Positions 1-10,170 of a stretch of DNA of 64,000 nucleotides are shown piece after piece. The notes beneath the pieces were generated by a model. It was not told the DNA's origin and searched no databases. It saw only the letters and a program-made list of their open reading frames with translations. The translations under genes were made by a program, and so were the position numbers. Positions within the stretch are counted from its first letter, which is position 1, and each line of letters starts with the position of its first letter. Origin of the DNA: Oscillospiraceae bacterium (GTDB lineage: Bacteria > Bacillota > Clostridia > Oscillospirales > Oscillospiraceae); assembly GCA_021205095.1 (NCBI GenBank), contig JAJPYE010000038.1:1-64000 (forward strand), in the 5' to 3' direction.

Positions 1-11
1 GGGGCGGATAT

Positions 12-803
12 ATGGCGAAGGTGGCGATTGTGACGGGGGGCAGCTCTGGGATTGGGCTAGAGACCGTTCGGGCCCTGCGGGAGGCGGGGTGCGTGGTCTA
101 TGCCGTGAGCCGCAGGCCCTTTGAGGAGCCGGGGGTTTTCCATATCCAGGCGAACGTGACGGAGGACGAGGCCGTTCAAGCCGCCGTGGAGCGGGTATAT
201 CAGGAGCAGGGCCGCATCGACATTTTGGTGAACGACGCGGGCATGGGCATCTCCGGCGCGGCGGAGTTTAACGGCGGCCCGGCGGGGCGGCATCTGTTCG
301 ACGTGAACTTTTTCGGCATGACCCGGTTCTGCGACGCCGTCATGCCCTATATGCGCCGCCAGGGCGGGGGCCGCATTGTGAACATCGGCTCCATCGCGGG
401 CATCGTTCCCATCCCCTTCCAGGCGTATTACTCCGCCTCCAAGGCGGCGGTACACAGCTATACCATGGCCCTGGCCAATGAAATACGGCCCTTCGGCGTT
501 ACCGTATGCGCCCTCATGCCGGGGGATATTGCCACCGGCTTCACCGCTGCGCGGGACAAGCTCCACCAGGGGGACGACATTTACGGCGGGCGGATTGGCC
601 GCTCCGTGGCGAAAATGGAGCATGACGAGGAGACAGGCATGGCCCCGGCGAAGGTGGGGGCTTATGTGGCGAAGCTGTGCCTGAAAAAGCGGGTCAAGCC
701 CCTTTACAGCCTGGGCTTTTTCTACGGGCTGGTGAAGGCGCTTTCAAAGCTTATGCCGACGGGGCTTTTCAACCGGCTGGTGGGTCTGCTCTACGCGGGA
801 TAA
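12..803 (+). CDS. SDR family NAD(P)-dependent oxidoreductase
   Basis: TGGSSGIG cofactor motif, NDAG, YSASK catalytic motif. Confidence 0.9.
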   Translation: MAKVAIVTGGSSGIGLETVRALREAGCVVYAVSRRPFEEPGVFHIQANVTEDEAVQAAVERVYQEQGRIDILVNDAGMGISGAAEFNGGPAGRHLFDVNFFGMTRFCDAVMPYMRRQGGGRIVNIGSIAGIVPIPFQAYYSASKAAVHSYTMALANEIRPFGVTVCALMPGDIATGFTAARDKLHQGDDIYGGRIGRSVAKMEHDEETGMAPAKVGAYVAKLCLKKRVKPLYSLGFFYGLVKALSKLMPTGLFNRLVGLLYAG

Positions 804-813
804 GGAGGAGAAC

Positions 814-1230
814 ATGGCAAAGCTGTCTAAAAAGGATAATATTTTGCAGGGGGTAAAATTTACTCTGTTCTCCTGCTCGGCGGGCATCATCCAGGCCGTC
901 AGCTTCGCCCTTTTAAACGAGCTGACCGGCTTTCCCTATTGGCCCTCCTATCTGATCGCCCTGACCCTGTCCGTGTTGTGGAATTTTACCCTGAACCGCC
1001 GGTTCACCTTCAAATCCGCCGCCAACGTGCCGGTGGCTATGCTGAAGGTTTTGGGCTATTACTGCGTGTTCACCCCAATTTCCACAGTCGTGGGAAACTA
1101 CCTGACGGAGACTCTGGGCTGGATGGAATATCTCGTCCTGGCCGGAACCATGGTGACGAATTTTGTCACGGAGTTTTTGTTCGATCGGTTCGTGGTGTTC
1201 CGGGACTCCATCAACACGAATGGAAAATAA
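814..1230 (+). CDS. GtrA-like family membrane protein
   Basis: 4-TM small protein, 'WNFTLNRRFTF' and 'FDRFVVF' typical of GtrA family. Confidence 0.8.
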   Translation: MAKLSKKDNILQGVKFTLFSCSAGIIQAVSFALLNELTGFPYWPSYLIALTLSVLWNFTLNRRFTFKSAANVPVAMLKVLGYYCVFTPISTVVGNYLTETLGWMEYLVLAGTMVTNFVTEFLFDRFVVFRDSINTNGK

Positions 1231-1267
1231 ATCAAACCGGCCCGCGTCGTTCGGGCCGGTTTGATTT
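1229..1267. terminator. Bidirectional intrinsic terminator between convergent genes
   Basis: Perfect 14-bp stem ATCAAACCGGCCCG / CGGGCCGGTTTGAT flanked by A/T runs. Confidence 0.85.
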
Positions 1268-1272
1268 TGGGG

Positions 1273-2808
1273 TCAGGCGGTTTGCTCGAACAGCCATTCC
1301 CGAATGGTGTCCAGGTCATATGCGACCCGCCAGGTGTTCATATGTTCTGTGGCGTCGGAGGGAGTCACGTCGTCCCGCATAACTGTCTCTGCGTCGAAGA
1401 TTGTCCAGTTGATAGACGTTCCTGCTGCGGCCTGCTCTGCGGTCAGAGCCTCCTGCTCCTCATCGGAAAGCATGGCGGACCACTGGGCGATTGTTACCTC
1501 CGTGCCCGCGCCTTCCACTGCCTCTGTGATTTCCGTCATGCCGGGATAGGCTCTGGCGTCGCCCTCCGAGCATATCATCCAGATATTTGCCGTCGCCAGC
1601 TCTGCCATCTGGTCGGTATAGGCGGAATCCGTCTGCCCGGCAACGAGCAAGGCTCCCGCAAATTCGTCGGGATAATCAATCAGCAGTTTAATGGAGCGTA
1701 TGGTGCCGGAGGACTGTCCCACAAGATATTCCCGTGTGGTATCCACGCTGTAAGCGTCCACGATGGCGGACAGCAGCTCCATGGTGTAGGCGGGGTCGCT
1801 CGTGTTGGCGTTTTCATACTGAGGTACCAGCACAATCGTCTCATGCTCGCTTTGCCATTCCTCCGTCGTCCATATGACGCCGCCCAGACTCTCCGTCAGA
1901 GCCAGGTATTCGTCACTGCCCTCGCCGGTGGCGTCCGGCATGAACAGCACGAGGGGATACGCCGTGTCCTCGTTATAATTCTCCGGCAGATACAGGCTAT
2001 ACATCATTGTGGTTCCGTTGGACAGGGTCATGGTATGCAGGGTAAAGTTCTCTACCAGCAGGTTGACGTTCTCCTCGTAGCTCGTGGAATAGGACTGACT
2101 GTCAGGCTCCAGAATATCTCCGTTGGCGGAGGCAATCTCGCCGGTCTGGGTGAAGGTGACGGTCAGTTGGTTGCTCCCGGTAGCGCCAAGCGTCACCATG
2201 CCCTGTCCGCCGAAGGAGCCTCTGTCCTGGCTGGCGTTCCGGCTATCATATTCGTCGGAAGAAAGCTCGCCGGAGTCTTCTAGGTCTGTTGAGGCGGTTC
2301 TGTCATAGGCAATCTCATCGCTGGCAAGCTCCGAGTTATCCAGAGCGTCAGAGCGGGAGCCAGAGCCGCCAAAGGAGGCTGTGTCACCGCCGCCGGAGGA
2401 ACCGCTGCCGCCGTAATTGGAGGTAGTGTACTCCGTGGACATTTCCAGCAGTATGTAGCATCCGGTGGTATTTTCCTCCGGGATGGATGCTTGCTCGCTG
2501 GTGTATACAGCCGTCAGGGTGTAGCCGTCGATCTCATAGTCCTCTGTGGAGACACTGGCTGGGTCGATAGCAGTGCTGTATTCAAGCACCACATACCAGG
2601 GCTTTTGCCCGTCGCCATAGACATCCGTGACAAGATAATAGTCTGTCAGGGCGATGCTTTCCCCTTCGGGTGCTTCGGTCTCCGCAGCCTCGGTCGTTTC
2701 GGCTTCTGCTTCCGCACCGCTGTTCTCGTTTGATGCCGCCGCAGCGGAACAGCCTGCCAACGCAAGCGTCAGCGCCAGGGCCAGTAAAATTGCGGTGAGC
2801 TTCTTCAT
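1273..2808 (-). CDS. Lipoprotein with C-terminal alpha/beta-hydrolase (esterase/peptidase-like) domain
   Basis: Lipobox LALAGCS at N-terminus; 'YSLYLPENYNEDTAYPLVLFMPDATGEG' and 'VGQSSGTIRS' esterase-like signatures; start chosen at MKKLTAILL. Confidence 0.7.
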   Translation of the reverse strand: MKKLTAILLALALTLALAGCSAAAASNENSGAEAEAETTEAAETEAPEGESIALTDYYLVTDVYGDGQKPWYVVLEYSTAIDPASVSTEDYEIDGYTLTAVYTSEQASIPEENTTGCYILLEMSTEYTTSNYGGSGSSGGGDTASFGGSGSRSDALDNSELASDEIAYDRTASTDLEDSGELSSDEYDSRNASQDRGSFGGQGMVTLGATGSNQLTVTFTQTGEIASANGDILEPDSQSYSTSYEENVNLLVENFTLHTMTLSNGTTMMYSLYLPENYNEDTAYPLVLFMPDATGEGSDEYLALTESLGGVIWTTEEWQSEHETIVLVPQYENANTSDPAYTMELLSAIVDAYSVDTTREYLVGQSSGTIRSIKLLIDYPDEFAGALLVAGQTDSAYTDQMAELATANIWMICSEGDARAYPGMTEITEAVEGAGTEVTIAQWSAMLSDEEQEALTAEQAAAGTSINWTIFDAETVMRDDVTPSDATEHMNTWRVAYDLDTIREWLFEQTA

Positions 2809-3038
2809 AAGTGTGTTCCTCCATTGAATTGGGCATATCGTTTTGGAGATGCCGCTGTTTATTGTTGTAAAAATATCATAGAACTCTTTTATGAATATTA
2901 GATGAATAAATATATGAACATTTTGTGAACGAACCGTTGAGAAGTGGGAGATTGCAAGCCTGTTTCTTTTTTTACTCAAATTTGCTATAATCCTCCCGGA
3001 GACTATGTTAAAAGACTCTTCCGAGGGGGATTTTTGCT

Positions 3039-3710
3039 ATGTACAAAATTTTCATTGTGGAGGACGACCGGGCCATGGCGGAGGCTATGGGGGAGCGGCT
3101 GACAGCCTGGGGGCATGAGGTCTGCTTTGCTGCGAACTTTCAGGACGTGCTGGGGGATTTTCTGGCCTGCCGGCCCCATCTGGTGCTGATGGACATTATG
3201 CTGCCCTTTTATAACGGCTACCACTGGTGTACGGAGCTGCGGCGGGTGTCGGACGTGCCGGTGGTGTTCATCTCCTCCGCCTCGGAGAATATGAACGTGG
3301 TCATGGCCATGAACATGGGCGGGGATGACTTCATCCCCAAGCCGGTGGATTTGGAGGTAATGACGGCGAAGATACAGGCCGTTCTCCGCCGGGCGTATGA
3401 CATGGGAGGCCGTGCGCCCATGCTGGAGCATAGAGGGGCGTCGCTGAATCTGAACGACGCGAGCCTTACCTATAACGGCGAGCGGCTGGAGCTGACGAAA
3501 AACGAGTTTCGCATTTTGCAGACGCTTATGGAAAACAAGGGGAAGGTGGTCAGCCGGGACACCCTGATGACCCGCCTCTGGCAGGCGGATTCCTATGTGG
3601 AGGAGAACACCCTGACCGTGAACGTGACCCGCCTGCGGAAGAAGCTGGAGGACGCGGGCCTTTCCGGCTTTATCACCACCCGCGTGGGCAGCGGGTATAT
3701 CATTCAGTGA
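3039..3710 (+). CDS. OmpR-family response regulator (BceR-like)
   Basis: Receiver domain (VEDD...LMDIMLPFYNGY) plus winged-helix C-terminus. Confidence 0.92.
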   Translation: MYKIFIVEDDRAMAEAMGERLTAWGHEVCFAANFQDVLGDFLACRPHLVLMDIMLPFYNGYHWCTELRRVSDVPVVFISSASENMNVVMAMNMGGDDFIPKPVDLEVMTAKIQAVLRRAYDMGGRAPMLEHRGASLNLNDASLTYNGERLELTKNEFRILQTLMENKGKVVSRDTLMTRLWQADSYVEENTLTVNVTRLRKKLEDAGLSGFITTRVGSGYIIQ

Positions 3711-4717
3711 TGGAGACGCTGCGTATGACAAAGCTGCTGGGGCGGTATATAGGGCAGTGCCGCTGGACTGTCGCCGCCTGGGGCCTCTGCGCCGGGATTT
3801 TTGGCGCAGTGTGCTGGCTGTACGGTCTGCCGGGGGAGGCGGTGCTTTACGCCCTGGGGCTGTGCCTTTTGGCGGGGTGCGTTCTGCTGGGGGCGGGGTT
3901 CCGGCGGTTTTATGCCCGGCGGCGGGAACGGCTGGCCGCCTGGGAGGGCCTGCCTCTGGCCGCGTCCCTGCCGGAGGCGGACACATTGGAGGGCGCGGAT
4001 TTCCGGGCCATGGCCGCCGCTTTGCAAAGAGAGTACGGCGCTCTGATGACCACACGGGCGACAGAGCAGCGGGAGAGTCAGGATTATTACGCCGCCTGGG
4101 TTCACCAGATAAAGACCCCTATCGCTGTCATGGAAATGCGCCTTCAGGGGGAGGACACCCCGGAGAGCCGCGCCCTGCGTTCGGAGCTTTTCCGCGTCAG
4201 CCAGTATGTGGAAATGGCCCTGTGCTACGCCCGGCTGGAGGGCGGTACGCGGGATCTGGTGATACGCTCCTATGACCTGGACAACATCATCCGCCAGGCC
4301 GTGCGGAAATACGCGTCCCAGTTCGTGGCAAAGCGCCTGGGTCTGCGCTATGAGCCAGTGGAGGCACAGGCGCTGACGGACGAGAAATGGCTGCTGTTCA
4401 TCCTGGAGCAGCTATTGGATAATGCCGTGAAATATACCCCCGCCGGGGCCGTCACCATCACCGTGGAGGCGGGGCCGGTGGTGCGTATCGCAGACACGGG
4501 CATCGGCATTGCCCCGGAGGATATACCCCGGATATTCGAGAAGGGCTTCACCGGCTACAATGGCCGCCTGGATAAGAAGTCTACGGGCCTGGGGCTGTAT
4601 CTCAGCCGCCAGGCGGCGGAGCGGCTGGGCCACCGGCTGAGTGCCGCCTCCGTCCCCGGCCAGGGCAGCGTTTTCACCCTGGATTTGCGGACAGAGGCGC
4701 TGGACACCAGGGAGTGA
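3710..4717 (+). CDS. Sensor histidine kinase (BceS-like)
   Basis: Two N-terminal TMs, 'WVHQIKTPIAVMEMRLQ' H-box, 'EQLLDNAVKYTP' N-box, 'GLGLYLSR' G-box. Confidence 0.92.
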   Translation: METLRMTKLLGRYIGQCRWTVAAWGLCAGIFGAVCWLYGLPGEAVLYALGLCLLAGCVLLGAGFRRFYARRRERLAAWEGLPLAASLPEADTLEGADFRAMAAALQREYGALMTTRATEQRESQDYYAAWVHQIKTPIAVMEMRLQGEDTPESRALRSELFRVSQYVEMALCYARLEGGTRDLVIRSYDLDNIIRQAVRKYASQFVAKRLGLRYEPVEAQALTDEKWLLFILEQLLDNAVKYTPAGAVTITVEAGPVVRIADTGIGIAPEDIPRIFEKGFTGYNGRLDKKSTGLGLYLSRQAAERLGHRLSAASVPGQGSVFTLDLRTEALDTRE

Positions 4718-4737
4718 TCTCCGCCTTACAAAAATGT

Positions 4738-4770
4738 CACGCCGCCGTCACCTGATTCGATGGCGGCGTG
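4738..4770 (+). other. Intergenic 9-bp perfect inverted repeat (CACGCCGCC/GGCGGCGTG) without T-run
   Basis: Direct reading; lies between kinase and ATPase genes. Confidence 0.5.
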
Positions 4771-4813
4771 GGCCGGGCTGCGGTATACTCAGGACACAAA
4801 GGAGGTCATGGCA

Positions 4814-5581
4814 ATGACGATTTTAGAGGTTCGGGGCCTGGAAAAGATTTATACCACCCGCTTCGGCGGCAGCCAGGTCAAAGCCCTGTCCAACGTGTCC
4901 TTTTCCGTGGAGCAGGGGGAATATGTGGCCATCATGGGGGAGTCCGGCAGCGGCAAGACCACGCTTTTGAATATGCTGGCGGCCTTCGACCGGCCCACCG
5001 GCGGGGAGGTGCTGCTCCAGGGCAGCAGTGTCACCGCCATTCAGGAGGACGAGCTGGCCGCCTTCCGGCGGGACAATCTGGGCTTTGTGTTCCAGGATTT
5101 TAACCTGCTGGACACGTTCACCATCCGGGACAACATCTATCTGCCCCTGGTGCTGGCGGGAAAGCCGTATGTGGAGATGAATATGCGTCTCATTCCCATT
5201 GCTCAAAAGCTGGGGATCACGGATATTCTTACAAAATACCCCTATGAGGTCTCCGGGGGCCAGAAGCAGCGGGCGGCGGTGGCGCGGGCCATCATTACAG
5301 AGCCGAAGCTGCTCCTGGCGGACGAGCCAACCGGGGCGCTGGATTCCAAGGCCACGGAGGGCCTGCTGCGGATATTTGGGGAGCTGAACGCCTCCGGCCA
5401 GACGATTTTAATGGTGACGCACTCTGTCAAGGCCGCCAGCCACGCCGGGCGGGTCATCTTCATTAAGGACGGAGAGCTGTTCCACCAGCTCTATCGGGGC
5501 GGCAGCACGGACGAACAGATGTATCAGAAGATCTCCGATACCCTGACCCTGCTGGCCGCGGGAGGGCAGGACGATGCGTAA
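4814..5581 (+). CDS. ABC transporter ATP-binding protein (BceA-like)
   Basis: Walker A GESGSGKTTLL, signature SGGQKQR, Walker B LLLADEPTGALD. Confidence 0.92.
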   Translation: MTILEVRGLEKIYTTRFGGSQVKALSNVSFSVEQGEYVAIMGESGSGKTTLLNMLAAFDRPTGGEVLLQGSSVTAIQEDELAAFRRDNLGFVFQDFNLLDTFTIRDNIYLPLVLAGKPYVEMNMRLIPIAQKLGITDILTKYPYEVSGGQKQRAAVARAIITEPKLLLADEPTGALDSKATEGLLRIFGELNASGQTILMVTHSVKAASHAGRVIFIKDGELFHQLYRGGSTDEQMYQKISDTLTLLAAGGQDDA

Positions 5582-7568
5582 ACGCCTGTATAACCGGCTG
5601 GCCTGGGATGGAATAGGGAAAAACTGGAAGCTATACTTCCCCTATATCCTGAGCTGTGTGCTGACTATCACCATGTACTATATGATAAAATCCCTGGCGC
5701 TGAACGACGGGGTACAGGCCATGCGGGGCGGGGACAGCGTGGTTTCGCTGCTGGGCCTTGGCTCCTGGGTGGTGATGATTTTTGCCGTTATTTTCCTGTT
5801 TTATACCAACAGCTTTTTGATGAAACGGCGGAAAAAGGAGTTTGGGCTATATAACGTCCTGGGGATGGAAAAGCGGCACCTGTGCCGGGTGATTTTCCTG
5901 GAAACCATGTATATCGCTCTCATCAGCCTGGGGCTGGGCCTGCTGGCCGGTGTGGCGCTGGGCAAGCTGATGTTTCTGCTGCTGACCCGCGCCCTGGGCG
6001 GGGAGGCGACTCTGGGGTTCCATCTCTCCGGCGAGGCCATTGTCTCCACGCTGGGGCTGTTCGCCGTCATCTTTTGCCTGATACTCCTGAACAGTCTGCG
6101 TCAGGTGCGGAAAACCGCCCCCATCGAGCTTTTGAAGGCGGAAAGCTATGGGGAGCGGGAACCGAAGGCCAAGTGGCTGCTGGCCCTGCTGGGGGCGCTG
6201 TGCCTGGGGGCTGGGTATGCCATTTCTCAGGCGGTGGACGACCCCATTGGAGCCATGTTTTGGTTCTTCGTGGCGGTGGTGTTGGTTATTATTGGCACCT
6301 ATCTGCTGTTCACCGCCGGGAGCATTGCCCTTTTAAAGCTGCTGCAAAAAAACAAACGGTACTACTATAAGGCCCGCCATTTCGTCTCCGTGTCCGGCAT
6401 GATGTATCGCATGAAGCGGAACGCGGTGGGCCTTGCCAACATCTGCATCCTGGCTACCATGGTGCTGGTGATGATTTCCACCACGGCCAGCCTGGTGGCG
6501 GGGGCGGAGCAGGCGGTCAGGCTGCGCTATCCCTATGACCTGGCAAACGATGGAACTGATGAATACACCGCCGCCTGGCTCAGCCAGAAGACGGCGGAGG
6601 AAGCGGCAGTCCAGGGCGCCGCTGTGACGGAGGAGGTAAGCTATTCTTATCTGGCTATGTATGTGCTGCGGCAGGAGGACGTTCTTGTGACAAGCGCTGT
6701 GGATGGCTCGCCGGAGGGGGTCGCTTATACGGAGGGGATTGCCTATTTCATCACCCTGGAGGACTATAACCGGCTCACCGGGGAGAACAGAAACCTGGCC
6801 GAGGATGAAATTCTCCTCTATGTCAGCAAAACGGACTATGACCAGGACACCCTGACCATCTTTGACAGAACCTATGCCGTGGCGGACAGGGTGGACAGCT
6901 TTCTTGGGAACGGGAAGGTCATGGCTTATATCTATCCCAGCTACTGCGTCGTGGTCAGGGACGAGGCCCAGCTTTCCTATTTGGAGGAGAACTCTATATA
7001 TGAGCTGGCGGTGTTCTGGGGAGCCAACCTGGACGCTGACGACGAGACGAAAATCCAGATATACCAGACCCTTCGGCAGGCCGCTTCGGAGGAGGAAGGC
7101 TATTTTGGAAGCCTGGAATGTCAGGCGTGGGAGCGGGATGAGCTGGTGAGCATTTATAACGGCTTCTTCTTCCTGGGGGTATTTTTGAGCGTATTATTTA
7201 TGATTGCCGCCATTCTGGTTATTTACTATAAGCAGATCTCCGAGGGCTACGAGGATCGCCGCCGGTTTGAGATTATGCAGCAGGTGGGTATGAGCCGCCT
7301 GGAGGTGAAGCGGGCCATCCGCTCCCAGGTGCTTACGGTGTTCTTCCTGCCCCTGGCAATGGCCGGTGTCCACGAGCTGTTCGCCATGTCCATTATTTTG
7401 CAGATTATGGACGTTCTCATGCTGGCGAGCCACAGCATTTATTACATCACCGCCGCCGTCAGCTTTGCCCTGTTCGCCGCCGCATACGCCATGGTGTACG
7501 GTCTGACTGCCCGGACTTATTACCGCATCGTCAGTCCCAATGGGCCGGTGAATATTATGGCTGAATAA
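5574..7568 (+). CDS. FtsX-like ABC transporter permease (BceB-like)
   Basis: Large permease with FtsX-like TMs and big extracellular loop; overlaps upstream ATPase gene. Confidence 0.88.
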   Translation: MRKRLYNRLAWDGIGKNWKLYFPYILSCVLTITMYYMIKSLALNDGVQAMRGGDSVVSLLGLGSWVVMIFAVIFLFYTNSFLMKRRKKEFGLYNVLGMEKRHLCRVIFLETMYIALISLGLGLLAGVALGKLMFLLLTRALGGEATLGFHLSGEAIVSTLGLFAVIFCLILLNSLRQVRKTAPIELLKAESYGEREPKAKWLLALLGALCLGAGYAISQAVDDPIGAMFWFFVAVVLVIIGTYLLFTAGSIALLKLLQKNKRYYYKARHFVSVSGMMYRMKRNAVGLANICILATMVLVMISTTASLVAGAEQAVRLRYPYDLANDGTDEYTAAWLSQKTAEEAAVQGAAVTEEVSYSYLAMYVLRQEDVLVTSAVDGSPEGVAYTEGIAYFITLEDYNRLTGENRNLAEDEILLYVSKTDYDQDTLTIFDRTYAVADRVDSFLGNGKVMAYIYPSYCVVVRDEAQLSYLEENSIYELAVFWGANLDADDETKIQIYQTLRQAASEEEGYFGSLECQAWERDELVSIYNGFFFLGVFLSVLFMIAAILVIYYKQISEGYEDRRRFEIMQQVGMSRLEVKRAIRSQVLTVFFLPLAMAGVHELFAMSIILQIMDVLMLASHSIYYITAAVSFALFAAAYAMVYGLTARTYYRIVSPNGPVNIMAE

Positions 7569-7599
7569 AATATAAATTACTTGTAATATTCGTGTAAAT

Positions 7600-7646
7600 A
7601 AAGAGACTACCTGTTCCTTCTGGAATACAGATAGTCTCTTTGTTTT
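7600..7646 (+). terminator. Intrinsic terminator after BceB-like gene
   Basis: AAAGAGACTA...TAGTCTCTTT stem followed by GTTTT. Confidence 0.75.
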
Positions 7647-7815
7647 AGGGATTTTTTGAATGGTTTACAAAATGTTAATAAAATATTCACTCCTATTCCT
7701 TTTATTAACCTTAACACTCTTTTATAATCTGTCATGTGCATATTTGCCCGCATATAGACGGGAGGATTTGCCAAGGAGAAAACGAAAAACGAAAGGTTCA
7801 AGGAGGAAACAAACC

Positions 7816-9486
7816 ATGAGTATGGCGCCAAGGCAAAGTAAAGCCGCCGCTCGGAAGAAGCGCGTCAGGAGAACCATCATCATTCTGCTTATTGTAGCCG
7901 TGGTGCTGGTTGCCGCGGTGCTGATTTTGCGGCAGTACGTCACGGAGAACTATGGCACTTCCACCGAAAGCGAGATAGAGACTGCTGAGGTGACAACGGG
8001 AAGCATCATCTCCACGGTTTCCGGCTCCGGCACGCTGACCAGCGATGACGTGGAGGAGGTAACGATTCCCAGCAGTGTGTCCATCAGCACCTATTACGTC
8101 TCCGCAGAGGATACGGTGGAAGAAGGGGACGTCCTGGCCACCATAGACACGGATTCCGTGCTGGAGGCCCTGGCCGATGTGCAGACCCAGCTTGACGAGC
8201 TGGACGAGGAGCTGGAGGAAGCCAGCGAGGACGCGGTCAGCTCCACGTTAACATCCAGCGTTTCTGGCCGGGTGAAGGTCATTTATGCGGAAACGGATGA
8301 TGATGTTTCCACCGTTATGTATGAGTACGGGGCGCTGGTGATTCTGTCCCTGGACGGTTACATGGCCGTGGATATTGATACAACGGATTACGCCGTGGGA
8401 GATTCCGTGACGGTGGTGGATTCTGACGGGGATTCCTATACCGGCACGGTCTCTGCGGTGTCCGCCGGTGTGACCACCATTCTCCTTACGGACAACGGCC
8501 CGGCCTATCAGGACACGGTGACGGTGGATGAGACCTACACCGGCACCCTTTACATCCATGAGCCTTTGAAGATCACCGGCTACGCCGGTACTGTTTCCGC
8601 CGTCAGCGTGTCGGAAAACACGTCCGTCAGCAGCGGAACCACCCTTTTAACGCTGTCGAATACGTCCTATTCCGCAAACTACAACCAGCTTCTGGCCGAG
8701 CGGGAGGAGCTGGAGGAGCTTTACCAGACCCTGATAACCCTCTATAAGGATGGGGCTATCGTGGCTCCCATCTCCGGCACGGTGGAGAGCGTTTCCGATA
8801 CATCCACATCTTCGTCTGGCAGCTATACTACCAGCGGCATGACGGAGGTAAGCAGCTCCGGCTCCTCCAGCAGCGAGACCACAGTTGTTACCATCAATCC
8901 GAATACATCCATGTCTGTCACCATCAGCGTAGATGAGACGGACATTCTTTCCGTGGCGGTGGGGCAGGAGGCGTCTATTACCGTCAGCTCTATCGGAGAT
9001 GAGACCTACACCGGCTCTGTGACGGAGGTAGACAAAACGGCCAGCAGCTCCGGCGGCGTGTCTGTTTATTCCGTGGTGGTCACGGTGGACAAGACGGATG
9101 AAATGCTCAGCGGCATGAGCGCCTCGGTGTATATTACCATCGAGGGGGTAGAAAACGCCCTGCTCCTGCCGGAGGACGCGGTGCAAAGCACCAGCTCCAC
9201 CTCCTACGTCTATACCGCGTATGACGAGACCACCGGGGAATTGAGCGGCATGGTGGAGGTGACGACCGGCCTTTCCAACGGAACCTATATTGAGATCACC
9301 GACGGCCTTTCCGAGGGCGATACGGTGTACTATACTGAAAGCGAGGACGATTCCTTTACATTCAGCTTCGGCGGCATGGATAGATCCGATTCCTCCGGGT
9401 TCAGCATGGGCGGCAGCAACTCCGGCGGCGGTATGGATATGGGCGGCAACATCGGCGGCGGTATGTCCATGCCCGGCGGTGAATAA
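7816..9486 (+). CDS. HlyD/MacA-like efflux adaptor (membrane fusion protein) with Gly/Met-rich C-terminal tail
   Basis: N-terminal TM, barrel-sandwich hybrid repeats, DELDEELEE coiled coil, tail GGMDMGGNIGGGMSMPGGE. Confidence 0.82.
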   Translation: MSMAPRQSKAAARKKRVRRTIIILLIVAVVLVAAVLILRQYVTENYGTSTESEIETAEVTTGSIISTVSGSGTLTSDDVEEVTIPSSVSISTYYVSAEDTVEEGDVLATIDTDSVLEALADVQTQLDELDEELEEASEDAVSSTLTSSVSGRVKVIYAETDDDVSTVMYEYGALVILSLDGYMAVDIDTTDYAVGDSVTVVDSDGDSYTGTVSAVSAGVTTILLTDNGPAYQDTVTVDETYTGTLYIHEPLKITGYAGTVSAVSVSENTSVSSGTTLLTLSNTSYSANYNQLLAEREELEELYQTLITLYKDGAIVAPISGTVESVSDTSTSSSGSYTTSGMTEVSSSGSSSSETTVVTINPNTSMSVTISVDETDILSVAVGQEASITVSSIGDETYTGSVTEVDKTASSSGGVSVYSVVVTVDKTDEMLSGMSASVYITIEGVENALLLPEDAVQSTSSTSYVYTAYDETTGELSGMVEVTTGLSNGTYIEITDGLSEGDTVYYTESEDDSFTFSFGGMDRSDSSGFSMGGSNSGGGMDMGGNIGGGMSMPGGE

Positions 9487-9498
9487 GGAGGACGCGCT

Positions 9499-10170
9499 AT
9501 GATCGACTTGATTGACATATCCCGCGTCTATCAGATTGGGGCCGAGAAAGTGTATGCCCTGAACAAGGCGAACCTTCACATCGACCAGGGGGAATTCGTG
9601 AGTATTATCGGACCCTCCGGCAGCGGCAAATCCACGCTGATGAACATTATCGGCTGCCTGGATATGGCCGACTCCGGCACCTATCTGCTGGACGATACGC
9701 CTATTGAGGATTATACAGAAAACGAGCTTGCCGCTATTCGAAACCAGAAAATCGGCTTTGTCTTTCAGAGCTTCAACCTGATAAACAAGCTGACGGCGGA
9801 GGAAAACGTGGAGCTGCCCCTGATATACCAGGGGGTTGGCAAGGCGGAGCGCCGCCAGCGGGTGCAGGAGGCCCTGGAGCGGGTAGACCTGGCGAAGCGG
9901 GCCAAGCACCTGCCCAACGAGCTGTCCGGCGGCCAGCAGCAGCGTGTGGCTATCGCCCGCGCCATTGCCACAAACCCTTCCCTGATACTGGGGGACGAGC
10001 CGACGGGCAACCTGGACTCCAAGACCATGGGAGAGATCATGAAGATATTCCACGAGCTTCACCGGCAGGGGAATACCATCGTTCTCATCACCCATGACGA
10101 CGACATTGCCCGCCAGGCCTCCCGCGTGGTTCACATTCTGGACGGCAAGCTGTCGGAGGTGAAAATATGA
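9499..10170 (+). CDS. ABC transporter ATP-binding protein (MacB/LolD-like)
   Basis: [30 protein letters not shown]. Confidence 0.93.
   Translation: MIDLIDISRVYQIGAEKVYALNKANLHIDQGEFVSIIGPSGSGKSTLMNIIGCLDMADSGTYLLDDTPIEDYTENELAAIRNQKIGFVFQSFNLINKLTAEENVELPLIYQGVGKAERRQRVQEALERVDLAKRAKHLPNELSGGQQQRVAIARAIATNPSLILGDEPTGNLDSKTMGEIMKIFHELHRQGNTIVLITHDDDIARQASRVVHILDGKLSEVKI

Noticed and set aside
1261-2283. 340-aa plus-strand ORF opposite the lipoprotein/hydrolase gene
   Set aside because: Begins inside a terminator hairpin and lacks family features; the minus-strand gene has a signal peptide and hydrolase motifs.
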